Below are positions 33,436 through 44,041 of a stretch of 64,000 nucleotides of DNA, piece by piece. The DNA comes from Neurospora tetraspora. Taxonomy: Eukaryota > Ascomycota > Sordariomycetes > Sordariales > Sordariaceae. The notes under the pieces were generated by a model. The model was not told where the DNA came from, did not search any database, and saw only the letters and a list, made by a program, of their open reading frames with translations. Numbering within the stretch: the first letter of the stretch is position 1; every line of letters starts with the position of its first letter. The stretch covers positions 3,658,001-3,722,000 of the forward strand of contig NW_026944386.1 in assembly GCF_033439725.1 (NCBI RefSeq), given 5' to 3'. The translations under genes and the position numbers were made by a program.

Positions 33436-34921
33436 TTAAGATCCGGGTTCACCGATATCCAGACGGGTTGAGAGGAACTGAGATGGAGGTAACCAGACCT
33501 ACCTTGCATATTTCTCCAAATCCGAACCCGATGGTGAAAAGAGTTTTAAATCCGAGTTTTTATATCGTTCATCCTGTCTTTTGTCTTGCAAGGCTCTGAT
33601 AACCAAAAGGTTCAAATGGATGCTTAACTTCCACTTCTCCACTTTAACCGTCCATCCCGCCTGCTCCCTGAAGGATGCTAGCGACCTGACGCTGTAACAG
33701 TGCAGCCTTGCACCTGCGTGGGGTGTTAGCGACCGCCATCCCCGTTCCCCACCGCCCAAGTGGAAGGGGAGACCTTGGGGATAACCCTTGGTGGCGCTCC
33801 GAGGACCAGGCACTTGACCGGGCTCTTCAGCTTCCTTCTTTCTCTCTTCAGATCCACTCTTACTCCTGGTCATATCCGGCTCGACGGCTCTTGACGACTT
33901 GACGTCGTACCTAGAAGTAGGTAGTCGGAAGGAGTTGAGCTTGTCGTCAAGGGACCAAGCTCGGTTGCCGCCGCGACTGCTCTTGGCGCCTGCCGGCCTC
34001 GCATCTTGTCACACCTCTTGTTTTCCCCTCCTACAACCAACCCTCCAGGCCGGGACTTCAGTCATCAAGCTGACATCCAACACTGGCACAGCACCCATCT
34101 GACGTGGTGTCTTGCCGTTCCGATAGCTCTACGACCTCCTGCCGCGATTGGCCTCTCCATATACCGTTGACGGACAAGGCGACCCGTCTCAGAAGCTGAC
34201 TATCGATCCCGTCTTGGAGCTCTCACCTCTCCCTCCAGTCTCTGACGACGACTTCTCTTTGGCCCCCAACGCAGCCGGACAACAGAGGACTCCCGCGCCC
34301 CAACTTGAGGAAACGCTGCGCCAACGACGGCGGTTGTGCCAGCCGTACCACTTGGTCCTCCATTCGAACTGGTTCCTTTAGCCTAGGCTTGCGGTCAACA
34401 AACAGTCGGGTGTAGCGTTCACCTTCCGCCATCCGCTCACCAACTTGTCGAGGAACGTTGATCCCACGGTACTCTTTCAACCAGTCCGGTTCTGTTCGTC
34501 TCACCAATTTCACGACGCCTCATCTGCCTTGCCCAGCATCAGCGACGACATTGCCAACCCACGGCTGCACCACAGCGACGACGCGCATCAATTACGACCT
34601 TGCATTGCCTACGATAACTCCCGGATGGGATGCAGTAACCCTGCAAGTGAACCCCAGCCTTATCGATACAAACATTCGCGATCGCCAGGGGCCAGAGGCG
34701 ACCTTCGTTCCAAGCGCTACTCCTACCGCCCACCGAGCCCCTCATTCACCTCGGGACCGCCCTCCACCCCATCGACTTCCCAGTTGTGACACGGCGAGGC
34801 CGGTCTCTACAATACCTTCATGATCGAAACAGGTCGCTCCCCTCGCCATCTTTGACCATAATCTGACTGTCAACACGACGAACCTCCTCCGGACATCTTC
34901 GCGCCCGGCGCTAACGGCACA
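33436..34921. other. Region upstream of the arrestin-like gene
   Basis: GC content returns to normal after 33435. Several open frames of 60-125 codons overlap here but none has a recognisable domain. The last 60 bases before the start at 34922 read in frame as a protein-like Pro/Asp segment (EPPPDIFAPGANGT) after a TAA at 34859, so the true N-terminus may lie further upstream in a form I could not resolve. Confidence 0.45.
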
Positions 34922-36259
34922 ATGAATGGATTAATTGCATCATACGCTCCGGCCACGGTGAGGATATCGGGGCCACCCAACAGCAGCTTCCTGGTGGGCT
35001 ACCCCGGTATCTCTGCCACGTTGGTGAGTTCTCTGCTCTTTCCTGCGGACGTCGCTGATGCTGACTGGCTTTTTCATAGCCAAGAATAGTAGGTAAAGTC
35101 GAGATCCGACCAAGCGCCGGCTTTTCCGTACCCGTCAGCGTATCCATGGTGCGCATCTGCCTCCAGCGAAGAGAAACCATACACCCTGCTGCCGAGAACA
35201 TGGCGAAACGACATCTCGGCACACCGCGACGCGAAACCGTGGACCTGGTGGGCAAAGAGGTGCTACTATTCCGATGTGTGTCGGGGAAAGAGGCGGAGAG
35301 CGTAATAGCGATGGACCTGCCGTTCCAAATATTTATACCCTATGGCCGAGGAGGAGAGGAAATAAATCGTCGAATTCCGCCTGCGAGCTTGCAACTACCC
35401 AGCCGAATTGCCGAAACATACTACGAGCTCGTGGTTACCGTCCAACAAGGCCAGAGCACACAAAACAGATACACCTTCCCCATACCAATACAGCGATACG
35501 ATACCCTTTCGACATTTGGAATGTACAACCGACCCGAAAGCAAGGTTGTAACGGCGGACAGCATCGTGACCTTGGGCATTTCATTACCAAAATGGAGTTA
35601 TGGGCCACTAGATCCAATAACCGTGTTTATCAAGCTGGCGCCAAATCCGGACATGATGAGCAAGGCAAAAAAGGTTACGATAAATAAGATAACGTTGGCC
35701 ATCGAGGAGGAGATCACGTTCAACCCCGAAGGCGACGAACCAACCAAGAAAATCAACAAGATCGCAAAGCACACACAACCAGTAGGGGTCAAGTTGACTG
35801 AGACCGGCTATGTCACAAATCTAGGGCTTGTCTTTCCGGCGCGAGATCTTCGAGACCCCGACGGCATCATCAAGCGTGGGAAACCCGGGTTTCCCATGTA
35901 CGAAGTTACGAGCTTTACGACGTCATCAACATTGTACAAGATTGAGTTCTTTTTGAGTATAAAAGTGAGTTGAGCAACTAAAACATCAGACAGATCGGTC
36001 ACTTATACTTCAACAGGCACACATGAACTCTGCAAGGGATATCACTCTACGACAACCGATCGTTATTTGCCCAATGGACCAGCAAGCGTGTAGGGATGAA
36101 ATGGATGCGATTGAACAAGCAGCAAAGGATGCATCCAAGGTCGACCCAAACAATCCGATGCTCCCGGATCGAGTCATTGTCCGATCCAATGAACGGGACG
36201 CAATACGGCATCTGGGGCTTTGTGAAGTGGGAGGAGTGAAGAAGATACTGATTGAGTGA
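34922..36259 (+). CDS. Arrestin-like fungal protein
   Basis: Three exons: 34922-35023, 35080-35964 and 36017-36259 (409 residues). Introns have GTGAGT donors; the first has a CTGAC branch. All junctions are phase 0. The chain is rich in beta-strand-like segments. It begins MNGLIASYAPATVRISGPPN, followed by LVGKEVLLFRC and DLPFQIFIPYGRGGEE; the second half has the arrestin-C-like run WSYGPLDPITVFIKLAPN, then VTINKITLAIEEEITF and YKIEFFLSIK. No PPxY ubiquitin-ligase motif was noticed, unlike typical fungal alpha-arrestins such as PalF or the ART proteins. Known role of the fold: adaptor for membrane-protein trafficking or signalling. The specific partner is unknown. It starts about 1.5 kb right of the RIPed transposon and keeps normal composition. 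Confidence 0.78.
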
Positions 36260-37160
36260 AGGAAAACCGGCAACCCGCAATTCACATGTTGTCGGGTTCT
36301 GTCTGCTAATATCGGGGTCCGGGTTCACAACAACCATATCTTCGAGGAGAGAGGAGGCCGCCCGACGGACAAGGGAAGCTTGTGGGGTCAAACAGCAAAC
36401 GTGGCGTTGAAAGAAGTGTTGTGACACACGTCCACCATGCTGTACGGCCGTGACATTGACTAGGGTTGATGGCCCGCCAGCAAAGTGAACGATTAAACGC
36501 GGTGGCCGCGGCTCCAGGGTATCTATCATTCGGTCTGCGGCGACTCTGCGGGCAGGACCGAGGAAGACTATGAAGTGCTATGGGGAGGACTATTGATATT
36601 TGAGCCGAGAGGGTGTTTGTATTCACAGGACTATTCATTATGTTCGAAGGCGTAACTGGTTTCGGGCGTTGGTTAGTGACATCTTGCGGGGGTGGACTAG
36701 GGTTATCTGGGATGATGACTTACTCTGAGGATATACCGGGGCTAGAAAGGCAGGTAATAAAGGGGCAAAGACCATGGTGATTATGGATGTTTTTCTACTT
36801 TTATAAAGTGGGAACACGACGGCGGCATCGTTCCAAAGGGATTTATTTATAGGCCTCTGTATGAATCCAGAAGGCTATTGATAAGAAGACATTTCGGGCA
36901 GATGTGTACGTGTATGGGTTCCAGAGACAAGTTATGGCAAAACAGCCAGTGAGATTCAAATAGTTTTTCGGTGTACGTTGTCGGAAGGCGTCCAGGTAGC
37001 GGAATGAAGAAAGTTAATGAGACAAACGAATATTCTTGGACATGACATCACGGAAGCTTCCTGGTGGATCTAGGACCATACGAACAACAAAAAGGAGGTT
37101 CAGTGACCAGTAACAACACAAAAAAAACAAGACAAAACAGCAAAAAAAGATATTGTGCGT
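36260..37160. other. Intergenic region before the tRNA
   Basis: It probably holds the 3' UTR of the arrestin-like gene. A 160-codon minus-strand open frame overlaps the last exon of that gene and has no recognisable domain. Nothing else is supported. A T-rich tract on the minus strand beyond 37160 would serve as the tRNA terminator. Confidence 0.45.
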
Positions 37161-37261
37161 TGACAAGGACGAGATTCGAACTCGCGAGGTTTCCCATTGC
37201 GGTTTCAAGTTAATCAGAAGATAACCTAAACACAACGCCTTAACCACTCGGCCACCTTGCC
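37161..37261 (-). tRNA. tRNA-Leu (anticodon UAG) with 22-nt intron
   Basis: Read from 37261 to 37161. The acceptor stem GGCAAGG pairs with CCTTGTC (one G-U pair) and the discriminator base is A, as in tRNA-Leu. The D arm is GCC-GAGTGGTTAA-GGC, the anticodon stem TTGTG pairs with CGCAA, and the T arm GCGAG-TTCGAAT-CTCGT is complete. The loop reads TTTAGG then C, placing anticodon UAG at 34-36. The intron lies after position 37 at the canonical site (37224-37203). The extra arm (TGGGAAACCTC) makes this a class II tRNA. The mature length is 79 nt before CCA. On the minus strand a T-rich stretch follows, suiting RNA polymerase III termination. Confidence 0.93.
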
Positions 37262-37655
37262 TAGTGAGCTTGTTGAAAGATTAGGGTGTACTTAGCTCCT
37301 TATGTAGTACGTGGCGGGCAGTTACACAGTGTGGGAGTAGGCAAGTTTCACAAGCACCAGGTTGTACCTAGGTACCTTGGATCCACTTTATTTTTCGACT
37401 TCATGCAGAACTTCCTTCACCTCTGACTTTCTCATTCAAAACTTCCTCACTTCAACAATACACTGCTGGCAAAAAATTGACCAACTCGAAAAAACAGGAA
37501 CTTGAGCGGTTCTACGCAACACCGCACCACCACCCACCAAAAGCCACACAAACCACAGCCAAAATGCCCCTAGACGACGACCTAGAAGATAACCCCTCCC
37601 TCGTCCCCTCCACCCCCCCTCATCCACCACCAACCCCGCCGAAGATGCTGCCACC
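37262..37655. other. Region between tRNA and Sen54 start
   Basis: Holds the upstream flank of both the tRNA (-) and sen54 (+). An ATG at 37564 opens an acidic, protein-like frame (MPLDDDLEDNPSLVPSTPP) that is out of frame with Sen54; see the findings. Confidence 0.6.
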
Positions 37656-39197
37656 ATGGAAGAAGTCGAAGAAGCCGAAGACGCACCCACCGCTGACTTC
37701 CGCCTCTTCGCCTCCACCTACTCCAAGACCAAAAACATCAGCGCGCAAACCATCCGCAAGGGCGGGAAGGACTTTGAGTCGCACGGCACGCGCGCGCAAG
37801 CATCCGCGCTGGACGCCAGCCGCGAGGCGATGCGCGATGTTTTGAGTTATACGAGGGTGCATAATCCCAAGTCGGGATCTAGGGGTTGGTATTTCCCTGA
37901 TTGGTGGAGGGATTGGCCGGAGGATTGGGAGGAGCAGCAGAAGTCGAAGGGGGGAAAGGAGGGAGAGGAGAAGGAGAAAATACCGCCACTGCATATCAGG
38001 GATCGCGTGGTCATTCTGGAACATGCTAGTGTGGCCAGCCAAAGTCTGGGGAGGGCGGCCACGGGCTTGCCGAAGGATAGGCCGGCTAAGGGGAGGGATT
38101 GGTTGTTGCCTGAGGAGGCGCTGTACCTGGTGGAGAGAGGGAGTTTGGATCTGTGGTGGCCTACGAGGGGGGTGGAGGAGATTTTTCCTGCTGATGGGTC
38201 GGTGGCGGCTGCTGCTGCTGCTGCTGCCGAGGCAGAGGGAGAACAAAAGGGCGACGGCAACGAGGAGGACGAGGATGATGAGTACAAGTACGGCTTCCCG
38301 CTCTCCCTTCAGGCAGCGTACGCTCTGCTCATCGGCGAAGACGGAGAAAGAGGCAAAGTCAGCTTGCAAAAGTTCCAAGTCTTCAGCCACCTGAAGCGAG
38401 CAGGTTACAACGTCATCCGGGCCCCGACGACCAACCTTCCTCCTCCTGTCCAGGATGACACTCAACTTACGACGACAACAACACCAGCAAAGCCCAAGAC
38501 CGTCACAGAATGGCTCATCTCCTGCCTCCCCCAATCGAAGGAATCCTCCCCCGTCGACCCCCCGCCCTACGGCCCTCTCGTCCCGCCAGGCCTCTACCGC
38601 TCTTACAACACCATCTACAACCACCTCTCTCTCCGCCCTCAGGCATCTCCCACCGACCAGCCTCGGGTCCCCGCCCAATCTCCAGAGACGGATTCACCCT
38701 TCAAAATCCACTACCACATCTACAAAGCCTCCACACACTTCACCCGCACCCGCCCCCCGCCCCCCGACTTTTATATATCCGTCATCTCCGCGACATCAAC
38801 CACCATCCCCACGCTCTCCGAGATCTCCAGTCTCCTCGCCTCCGCCCCGGCCGACTTGCCCAAGACCGAATGGCTAACCGGTGGCCCTGGAAGACTGTAT
38901 GCGCGCCTGAAACATGGGTACAGGAATGTCTTGTTGGCGGTGAATGACCATGGGGTGATTAATTATATGAGGTTTGCCGAGGGCGGGTTTGCGAGGGAGG
39001 AGTTGTTTAGGGGTTTTGATGGGAGGGTGAGTGGGGAGCCGAGGAGAGGTGGTGGGGGAGGAGGGGGTGGTAAGAAGTCTGGGAATAATGGTAGGGGAAG
39101 TCGAGGGGGACGGGGAGGAGGACGTGGTGGCGGGAGGGGTGGAAGGGGTGGAAGGGGTGGAAGGGGTGGAAGGGGTGGAAGGGGGAGGGGAGGTTAG
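37656..39197 (+). CDS. sen54: tRNA-splicing endonuclease subunit Sen54
   Basis: A single frame of 513 residues beginning in the strong context GCCACCATGG. The Sen54 N-terminal domain is visible at about 15-170: DFRLFASTYSK and the RKGGKDFESHGT segment, then LSYTRVHNPKSG followed by WYFPDWW, and LLPEEALYLVERGSLDLWW, a hallmark of the family. A linker with an eight-Ala run and acidic stretch precedes KVSLQKFQVFSHLKRAGYNV. The C-terminal endonuclease-fold block ends with AVNDHGVINYMRFAEGGF. The last about 60 residues are Gly-rich RGG repeats. Known role: structural subunit of the SEN complex that cuts introns from pre-tRNAs. The RGG tail is unusual and may bind RNA. A tRNA with an intron lies just upstream. 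The true N-terminus may be longer (see findings). Confidence 0.9.
   Translation: MEEVEEAEDAPTADFRLFASTYSKTKNISAQTIRKGGKDFESHGTRAQASALDASREAMRDVLSYTRVHNPKSGSRGWYFPDWWRDWPEDWEEQQKSKGGKEGEEKEKIPPLHIRDRVVILEHASVASQSLGRAATGLPKDRPAKGRDWLLPEEALYLVERGSLDLWWPTRGVEEIFPADGSVAAAAAAAAEAEGEQKGDGNEEDEDDEYKYGFPLSLQAAYALLIGEDGERGKVSLQKFQVFSHLKRAGYNVIRAPTTNLPPPVQDDTQLTTTTTPAKPKTVTEWLISCLPQSKESSPVDPPPYGPLVPPGLYRSYNTIYNHLSLRPQASPTDQPRVPAQSPETDSPFKIHYHIYKASTHFTRTRPPPPDFYISVISATSTTIPTLSEISSLLASAPADLPKTEWLTGGPGRLYARLKHGYRNVLLAVNDHGVINYMRFAEGGFAREELFRGFDGRVSGEPRRGGGGGGGGKKSGNNGRGSRGGRGGGRGGGRGGRGGRGGRGGRGGRGRGG
39134..39186 (+). repeat. 9-bp coding minisatellite in the Sen54 tail
   Basis: About five tandem copies of aggggtgga, each encoding Arg-Gly-Gly. 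The unit length of three codons lets copy number vary without frameshift. Confidence 0.85.
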
Positions 39198-40879
39198 ATG
39201 ATGATGGTGATGGGCCCAACGTACCCAAACCCTTAACATACAATGCCAAGGCAGTGGAGAGGGAGGTTGAAGGCCTTACCTCTCGGCCTAACGTTGGAAA
39301 AGCAAAGATTGCAATGCTCTATCCTCAGCATGATACAGTTTAACAAAGATTATTACCCGGATCTTCCGGCCAAGGGAGTAGTCGCTGGCAGGTAGACACC
39401 GCCTGGACACGACGCCCTGACCAATGGAAGGTTGAGGTTGAAGGGGCGGATGATGGAGGCTGGATGTACGATTGATTGGAGGTTTGAGTTAAGAGTTACC
39501 ACCGGGCCTCAAAGCGCTGTACTATACTAGATCAAGACGATACCCGGATGTAGGCAAATGTTAGAGAAAAGATCACATAGAAGACCTTGTCGTCGTCAAA
39601 ACAAGCCTTGGGAACCCTTTAGCGAGAGAGTTTAAAGTGTCTCTGGTTGTTGTCGAAAACACACTCTCACTATCCGATGTTGAATCACTGCCCACCCATG
39701 TCCTCACATCACCTGCTTAATGGAGTACAGGTAAAATCTCACAAAGCCTCAAATCCTGTTGTTGCACAATCTCATCATTCATCTATCAAACCATCTTTTT
39801 TCCATCACAAACTCCATGAAATGCTATCCGCTTATTAGCCTACCTCGCCCCCCTTTCACTTTTCCCCTTCCGATTTCCTCACGCCCTTCCACGCCTGACT
39901 AAACGAAATGAATGAACCATAACTCATACATTTACTATATACAATTGAAAACCTCTGCTGAAGCTAAAATGCAAACTAAAACGATGATGCCATGTAAAAG
40001 CGCCTGACGTAACCTAACCTGACCACAACCAAACCCGCCGAACTTTTTTGATCTGGAAAATTGGAAAAAGCAAACGCTACCTAGTGTCCAGTAGTACCTG
40101 ATAATGGAATGAAAACAACGAAACGAAACGGGTATAACTGCGCAACTTGCAAGTCAACAACAACGCAAAGGGAAAGGGAAAAAAAGGAAAGCTGAAAAAG
40201 TCAGATGAAAAGCAACTCAACGAAACTGATAATCAACGAAAGGAAAACAGAGAGAAAAGCAGGATAAGGAAAATAGGAAAAGGGCTATACTACCTGATCA
40301 TGCTACCTATCTATGTCGGCGCTGATCAATGTTGTTTTTCCTTCGCTGTGCTGCGTGCATAAATGGCTTTTGCAACCACCATCGCCATCTCCATGGTTTC
40401 GATGCTGCGTTGACCACTAGCCATCCGCAAATGAAAAGCCATTAGACTGGTAGTACCAGCGGTGTAGCCTTGCACTCGCAGCCTGGTGAATATGAGTGGG
40501 CTTTCTTTTGACCTTGCCAGCTCAGCCTTCGCTTTCTTCTTGTGAACACGGAGGAATCCACGAGTTTGGTCGAACGACTTGTCTGCCCGAGCAACAAAGC
40601 CCAGGCAGAGCGTGGCTGACCCAATCCTCTCTCTCCGCGCATGCATGCTCGTTGAACCGCAGCAGCATTTCCATCCCGAAGGCGAAATCTCCCCCTTTTC
40701 AACCCCTCTTCATTTCCTCTAGCCTCCGCGGCTCCATCCCCTGATTTTTGTTCCCTGTAATTCCACATTCCAGCTTAAACAAACTGAAGCTCTTGATACT
40801 CTCACACTTACTCTATCTCAATCAGTCTCAACCTCACCACCTCCTGCTTTCCAGCCCCCCTCAAAGGAGGAGGAACCCC
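39198..40879. other. Convergent intergenic region, about 1.7 kb
   Basis: It lies between the 3' ends of sen54 (+) and the repeat protein gene (-). No gene is supported; plus and minus frames of 60-110 codons near 40150-40770 overlap each other and have no domains. Parts are A-rich (40150-40280). Confidence 0.5.
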
Positions 40880-43800
40880 CTAAAAAAAGCTCGGCTTAGT
40901 CAAAACCCGATACTCCACATAATCCTCCCCATCAATATTGATAATCGTTCCCTGGCTGACCAGCTTGCCCTCAAACGGACCGCTCGACTTGCGTTCGTAC
41001 TTGATTCCCGCATAAATCTTGGCGTCATTAATACCCGGCACGGTCTCGCCCGCCGCCGCGCTGAACTTGATCCTGTTGGCCTCCTGCGCGGCCCAAACAC
41101 GGTTCAGGCGCTGGATGTTGTCATCAAACAAAGATTTGCGGTCGGATCCGTATGGGCCTGAGCTGCCGTTGGGACCGCCGTTGGGACCTTGGGGATGCTG
41201 GAGGCCTTGGTGGCCTGGGGGGAAGGAGGTGGGGGTGCCGTTGCGGGAGGGAACTGCGGATGCTGAGGATGGTCTGCCACCGCCACCGTAGGGGGGGAGG
41301 TGTTGCTGTTGTTGTTGATGATGTGAATGGGATGAGGGGGGTGGGTGCATGGGATACGGCTGAATGGCCGGGGTGTGGAAGCCGCGGTTGGCGGCGCGTT
41401 GGTCGGCGCGCATCTGGCTGGCTTCGACGCGAGCGATCTCGCGCTGGGCGATGCTGTTAGTGCGTTCCAGGCGGTCGACGACGGTTTGCTGAGGGCCGCG
41501 GTTGGCGGCGCGGAGCTGGACGTCCGGGAGGGAGTGGCGGGGGGCGCGGGTGCTCTGGCGGATGGGGCGGAAGTTGTTCTCGTGGTGTTGAGGCGGCGGG
41601 ACGCTGGCTGGTCTCTCGATGTCCTCCATCTCTTCATAGCCACCATTCATGTTGCCGTTCGTGGCCTGCTCCTGCTGCTGGCGGGTACCCCTCATGGGCA
41701 AAGCGGGCGAAGAGTCAAGGTCAATGGTCAAATCCTTCGACAAGCCCTGGGCGTGACGCCTGAGGGCTTCTTCAACTGCCAGCTGATCGTTCTTGTCTCT
41801 GTCCTCCGGAAGCTCGCCTAGATCCATCATGCGCTGACGAACACGCACGTACTCCTTGATCTGGGGCCTGCTCATACCCTGCAGGTGATCGAGGAAGTCA
41901 ACATCCTCCCACTGGCACCAGATCTGACCGGCGCCCAGCGGGAAGTTTCCACCGACCTCCTTACCGTCAGGGTTGTTATTGACGATCTTGCAGCGGAAAT
42001 TCTCGTTCTGAGCCAAGACGCCCTGGACGGCGTGCCGATCCTTCCGATTAGCTGCGCTGGAGTGTTTCCAGGTGCCGACCACGACTCTCGATGGACGACC
42101 ACTAATGTCGACGGCGGTGAGAACGTCTTCGACAGGTGCAGCACTAACGACCTTGCGTCTCTTGGGCTCGGGCTTGGTGATGGCATGCTCGGGAATATCA
42201 GGGCCGTACGCGACAGCGGGCTGGGCGTTGGTTTCGGGGGGTGGGTTGGCGACCACTCTGGCAATGGCCTGCTGAACAGCTTCGAGCATCGCCTCCTTTG
42301 AATTGACGTCCGGGTGGTTGGCCTGCATCTGCTCGTACCGGACCTTGACGTACTCTTTGACTTGGAAGTGGTCGAGGTTGACCAGGTGAGGGTCGAAGAC
42401 AATCTTGTCGAAAGTAACCCAGCTACCACCAGGGCCAGGCGGGAGCGGATAACGATGAATGAGGCTACGGCCGTCCCTGCTGACGGTTTCGATCTTGGTA
42501 CGCAATCTGTCCCTGACATCGATGAAGCCTATGACCGAGTGAGCATCCCTCTTGTCCTCCGCGATCGAATCCCTCCAGTAGCCGAGCTTGACACTCTTGA
42601 CATTGCCGACTCCATGCGTCTTCTTCGGTCCATTACGAGGTTTGCGTGGCTTCCACTCCTCGGCCGCCGGGGATTCGGAGATGTCGTCGCGAATGTTCTC
42701 GCCGGTGCCTGCTCGCTTTCGCTTAGAGCTGAGAACGACCAGCCTGCGCGGCTTCTCCTCGCTGTCCGCCATCTCGACATCTTCCTGGTCAGCTGGTGCG
42801 GGCGACTCGACGGCGCGCGCGTTGTTGACCACTATCTCATCCTCAGCGCCAACAGGCAGCTCAGAGGAATGGCTGACTGTGTCCTCGAAGTGACTCGGGG
42901 GCGGGGTAGGGCTCTCGGGAGGTGGTGTGAGATCATTGTTGTCGTCGTCATCAAGGTAGTCGTGAGTTACCACGGTGTCGGAAGGATTTGGTTCCATCTC
43001 GGCGCCTTTGGTGGTACTGTCTTCGGCGCTGTAGAGGGAGTTAGTAGGTTGTTCCTGGTTTGAGATGGGCTTAATATAGTTGTAAAGAGGGCTTGTCTTC
43101 AGAAGCCGAGGGAATATCACAGACCAACTGCGAATACGCCTCGACCTGGCCATGATGAAGAACAGGGTGTTGCGATACGATGACAATGCGCGTGAAGGGT
43201 ATAAGACAAGTGAAAGAAGGTAGTAACTGAATGAGATGTGGATGAAAATAAAATGAACGGGCAAGGGATGATGACTATGAAGCCCTTGAGATGACACATG
43301 AGATGGCCTCAAGAAAGGCATTGTGTGACTCTCTTAGGCTGCCATCAACAAGGGAAGGGTCTGACAGCCAACGGCGATTGTGACTACCAACAGGCAGACT
43401 TTTGACCGTTTGGGAACCAACCACATGAATGTACATGGTGTCTTTGCTGCCACCAGGCGCGGTAGGACCCCTCCACGCGACCAAAGGGATTCTGATGCAG
43501 AAGTGGAGGAAGGAATGAGGGGTAGGCGAGGAAGGAAGTGAACTTGCCTTGATGTTTGCAGAGGTGCAAGAACAGTGTTAGCAGCCCTAATGAGATAATC
43601 CATGTTAGCCAAGCTGTTTTTGTTGACAGTTGGTAGACCCAACCGTCGACTGTTGTTGGTTGAAGGCGCAAAGGAGTTCAATGTTGGAGGGGAGGGTCGA
43701 CTGGGAGACGGAACGGGAAGAAGAGCGTTCGTTGTTTGGGTGGATCTTGGAAAGAACTCGACCGGCAGAGACAATACCCGCCTCAGTTTGAGTTCCGAAT

Positions 43801-44041
43801 AATCACCAACTCACTTTTCGTTCTCCTTGCCACTGACACTGCCGTCTGTCTCTGCCTGGGAGTTGGGAATCTCTGTCTGAGGAGATTCGGCTTGAGGAGA
43901 TTCGGCAACTGTGCCTTGAGGTTCGACCTCAGCATCACTGTCACTGTCGACTACGACAATATCTGGCTCCGACTTGTCTTGGACAGCCATGGGGCTTCCC
44001 GCCTCTTTCTCGGGCTTGCTTGTGTCAACCATGTCCGCCAT
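40880..44041 (-). CDS. Nuclear-type protein with two copies of a W/KEYV repeat
   Basis: Proposed exons 44041-43815 and 43028-40880 (791 residues). The donor GTGAGT and the acceptor CTCTACAG (branch CTAAC) are both strong and the phases match exactly, but the intron would be 786 nt, long for this genome, so an extra exon or a second promoter is possible. Exon 1 encodes MADMVDTSKPEKEAG and an acidic VVVDSDSDAE stretch. Then come acidic Pro-rich sequence, basic patches (SSKRKRAG and PKPEPKRRKVV-like) and two similar blocks of about 85 residues at roughly 222-310 and 385-475. The C-terminal third is Gln/Pro/Gly-rich, with a conserved-looking end (FDDNIQRLNRVWAAQEANRI; YVEYRVLTKPSFF). Nuclear localisation and a chromatin role are inferences; I do not recognise the family. 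Confidence 0.72.

Noticed and set aside
33499-34823. Several 60-120 codon frames between the transposon and the arrestin-like gene
   Set aside because: Mutually overlapping, no domains, no consistent splice signals into the downstream gene.
37620-38678. A 352-codon frame antisense to sen54
   Set aside because: Shadow of biased codon use; low-complexity translation and no splice or initiation support.
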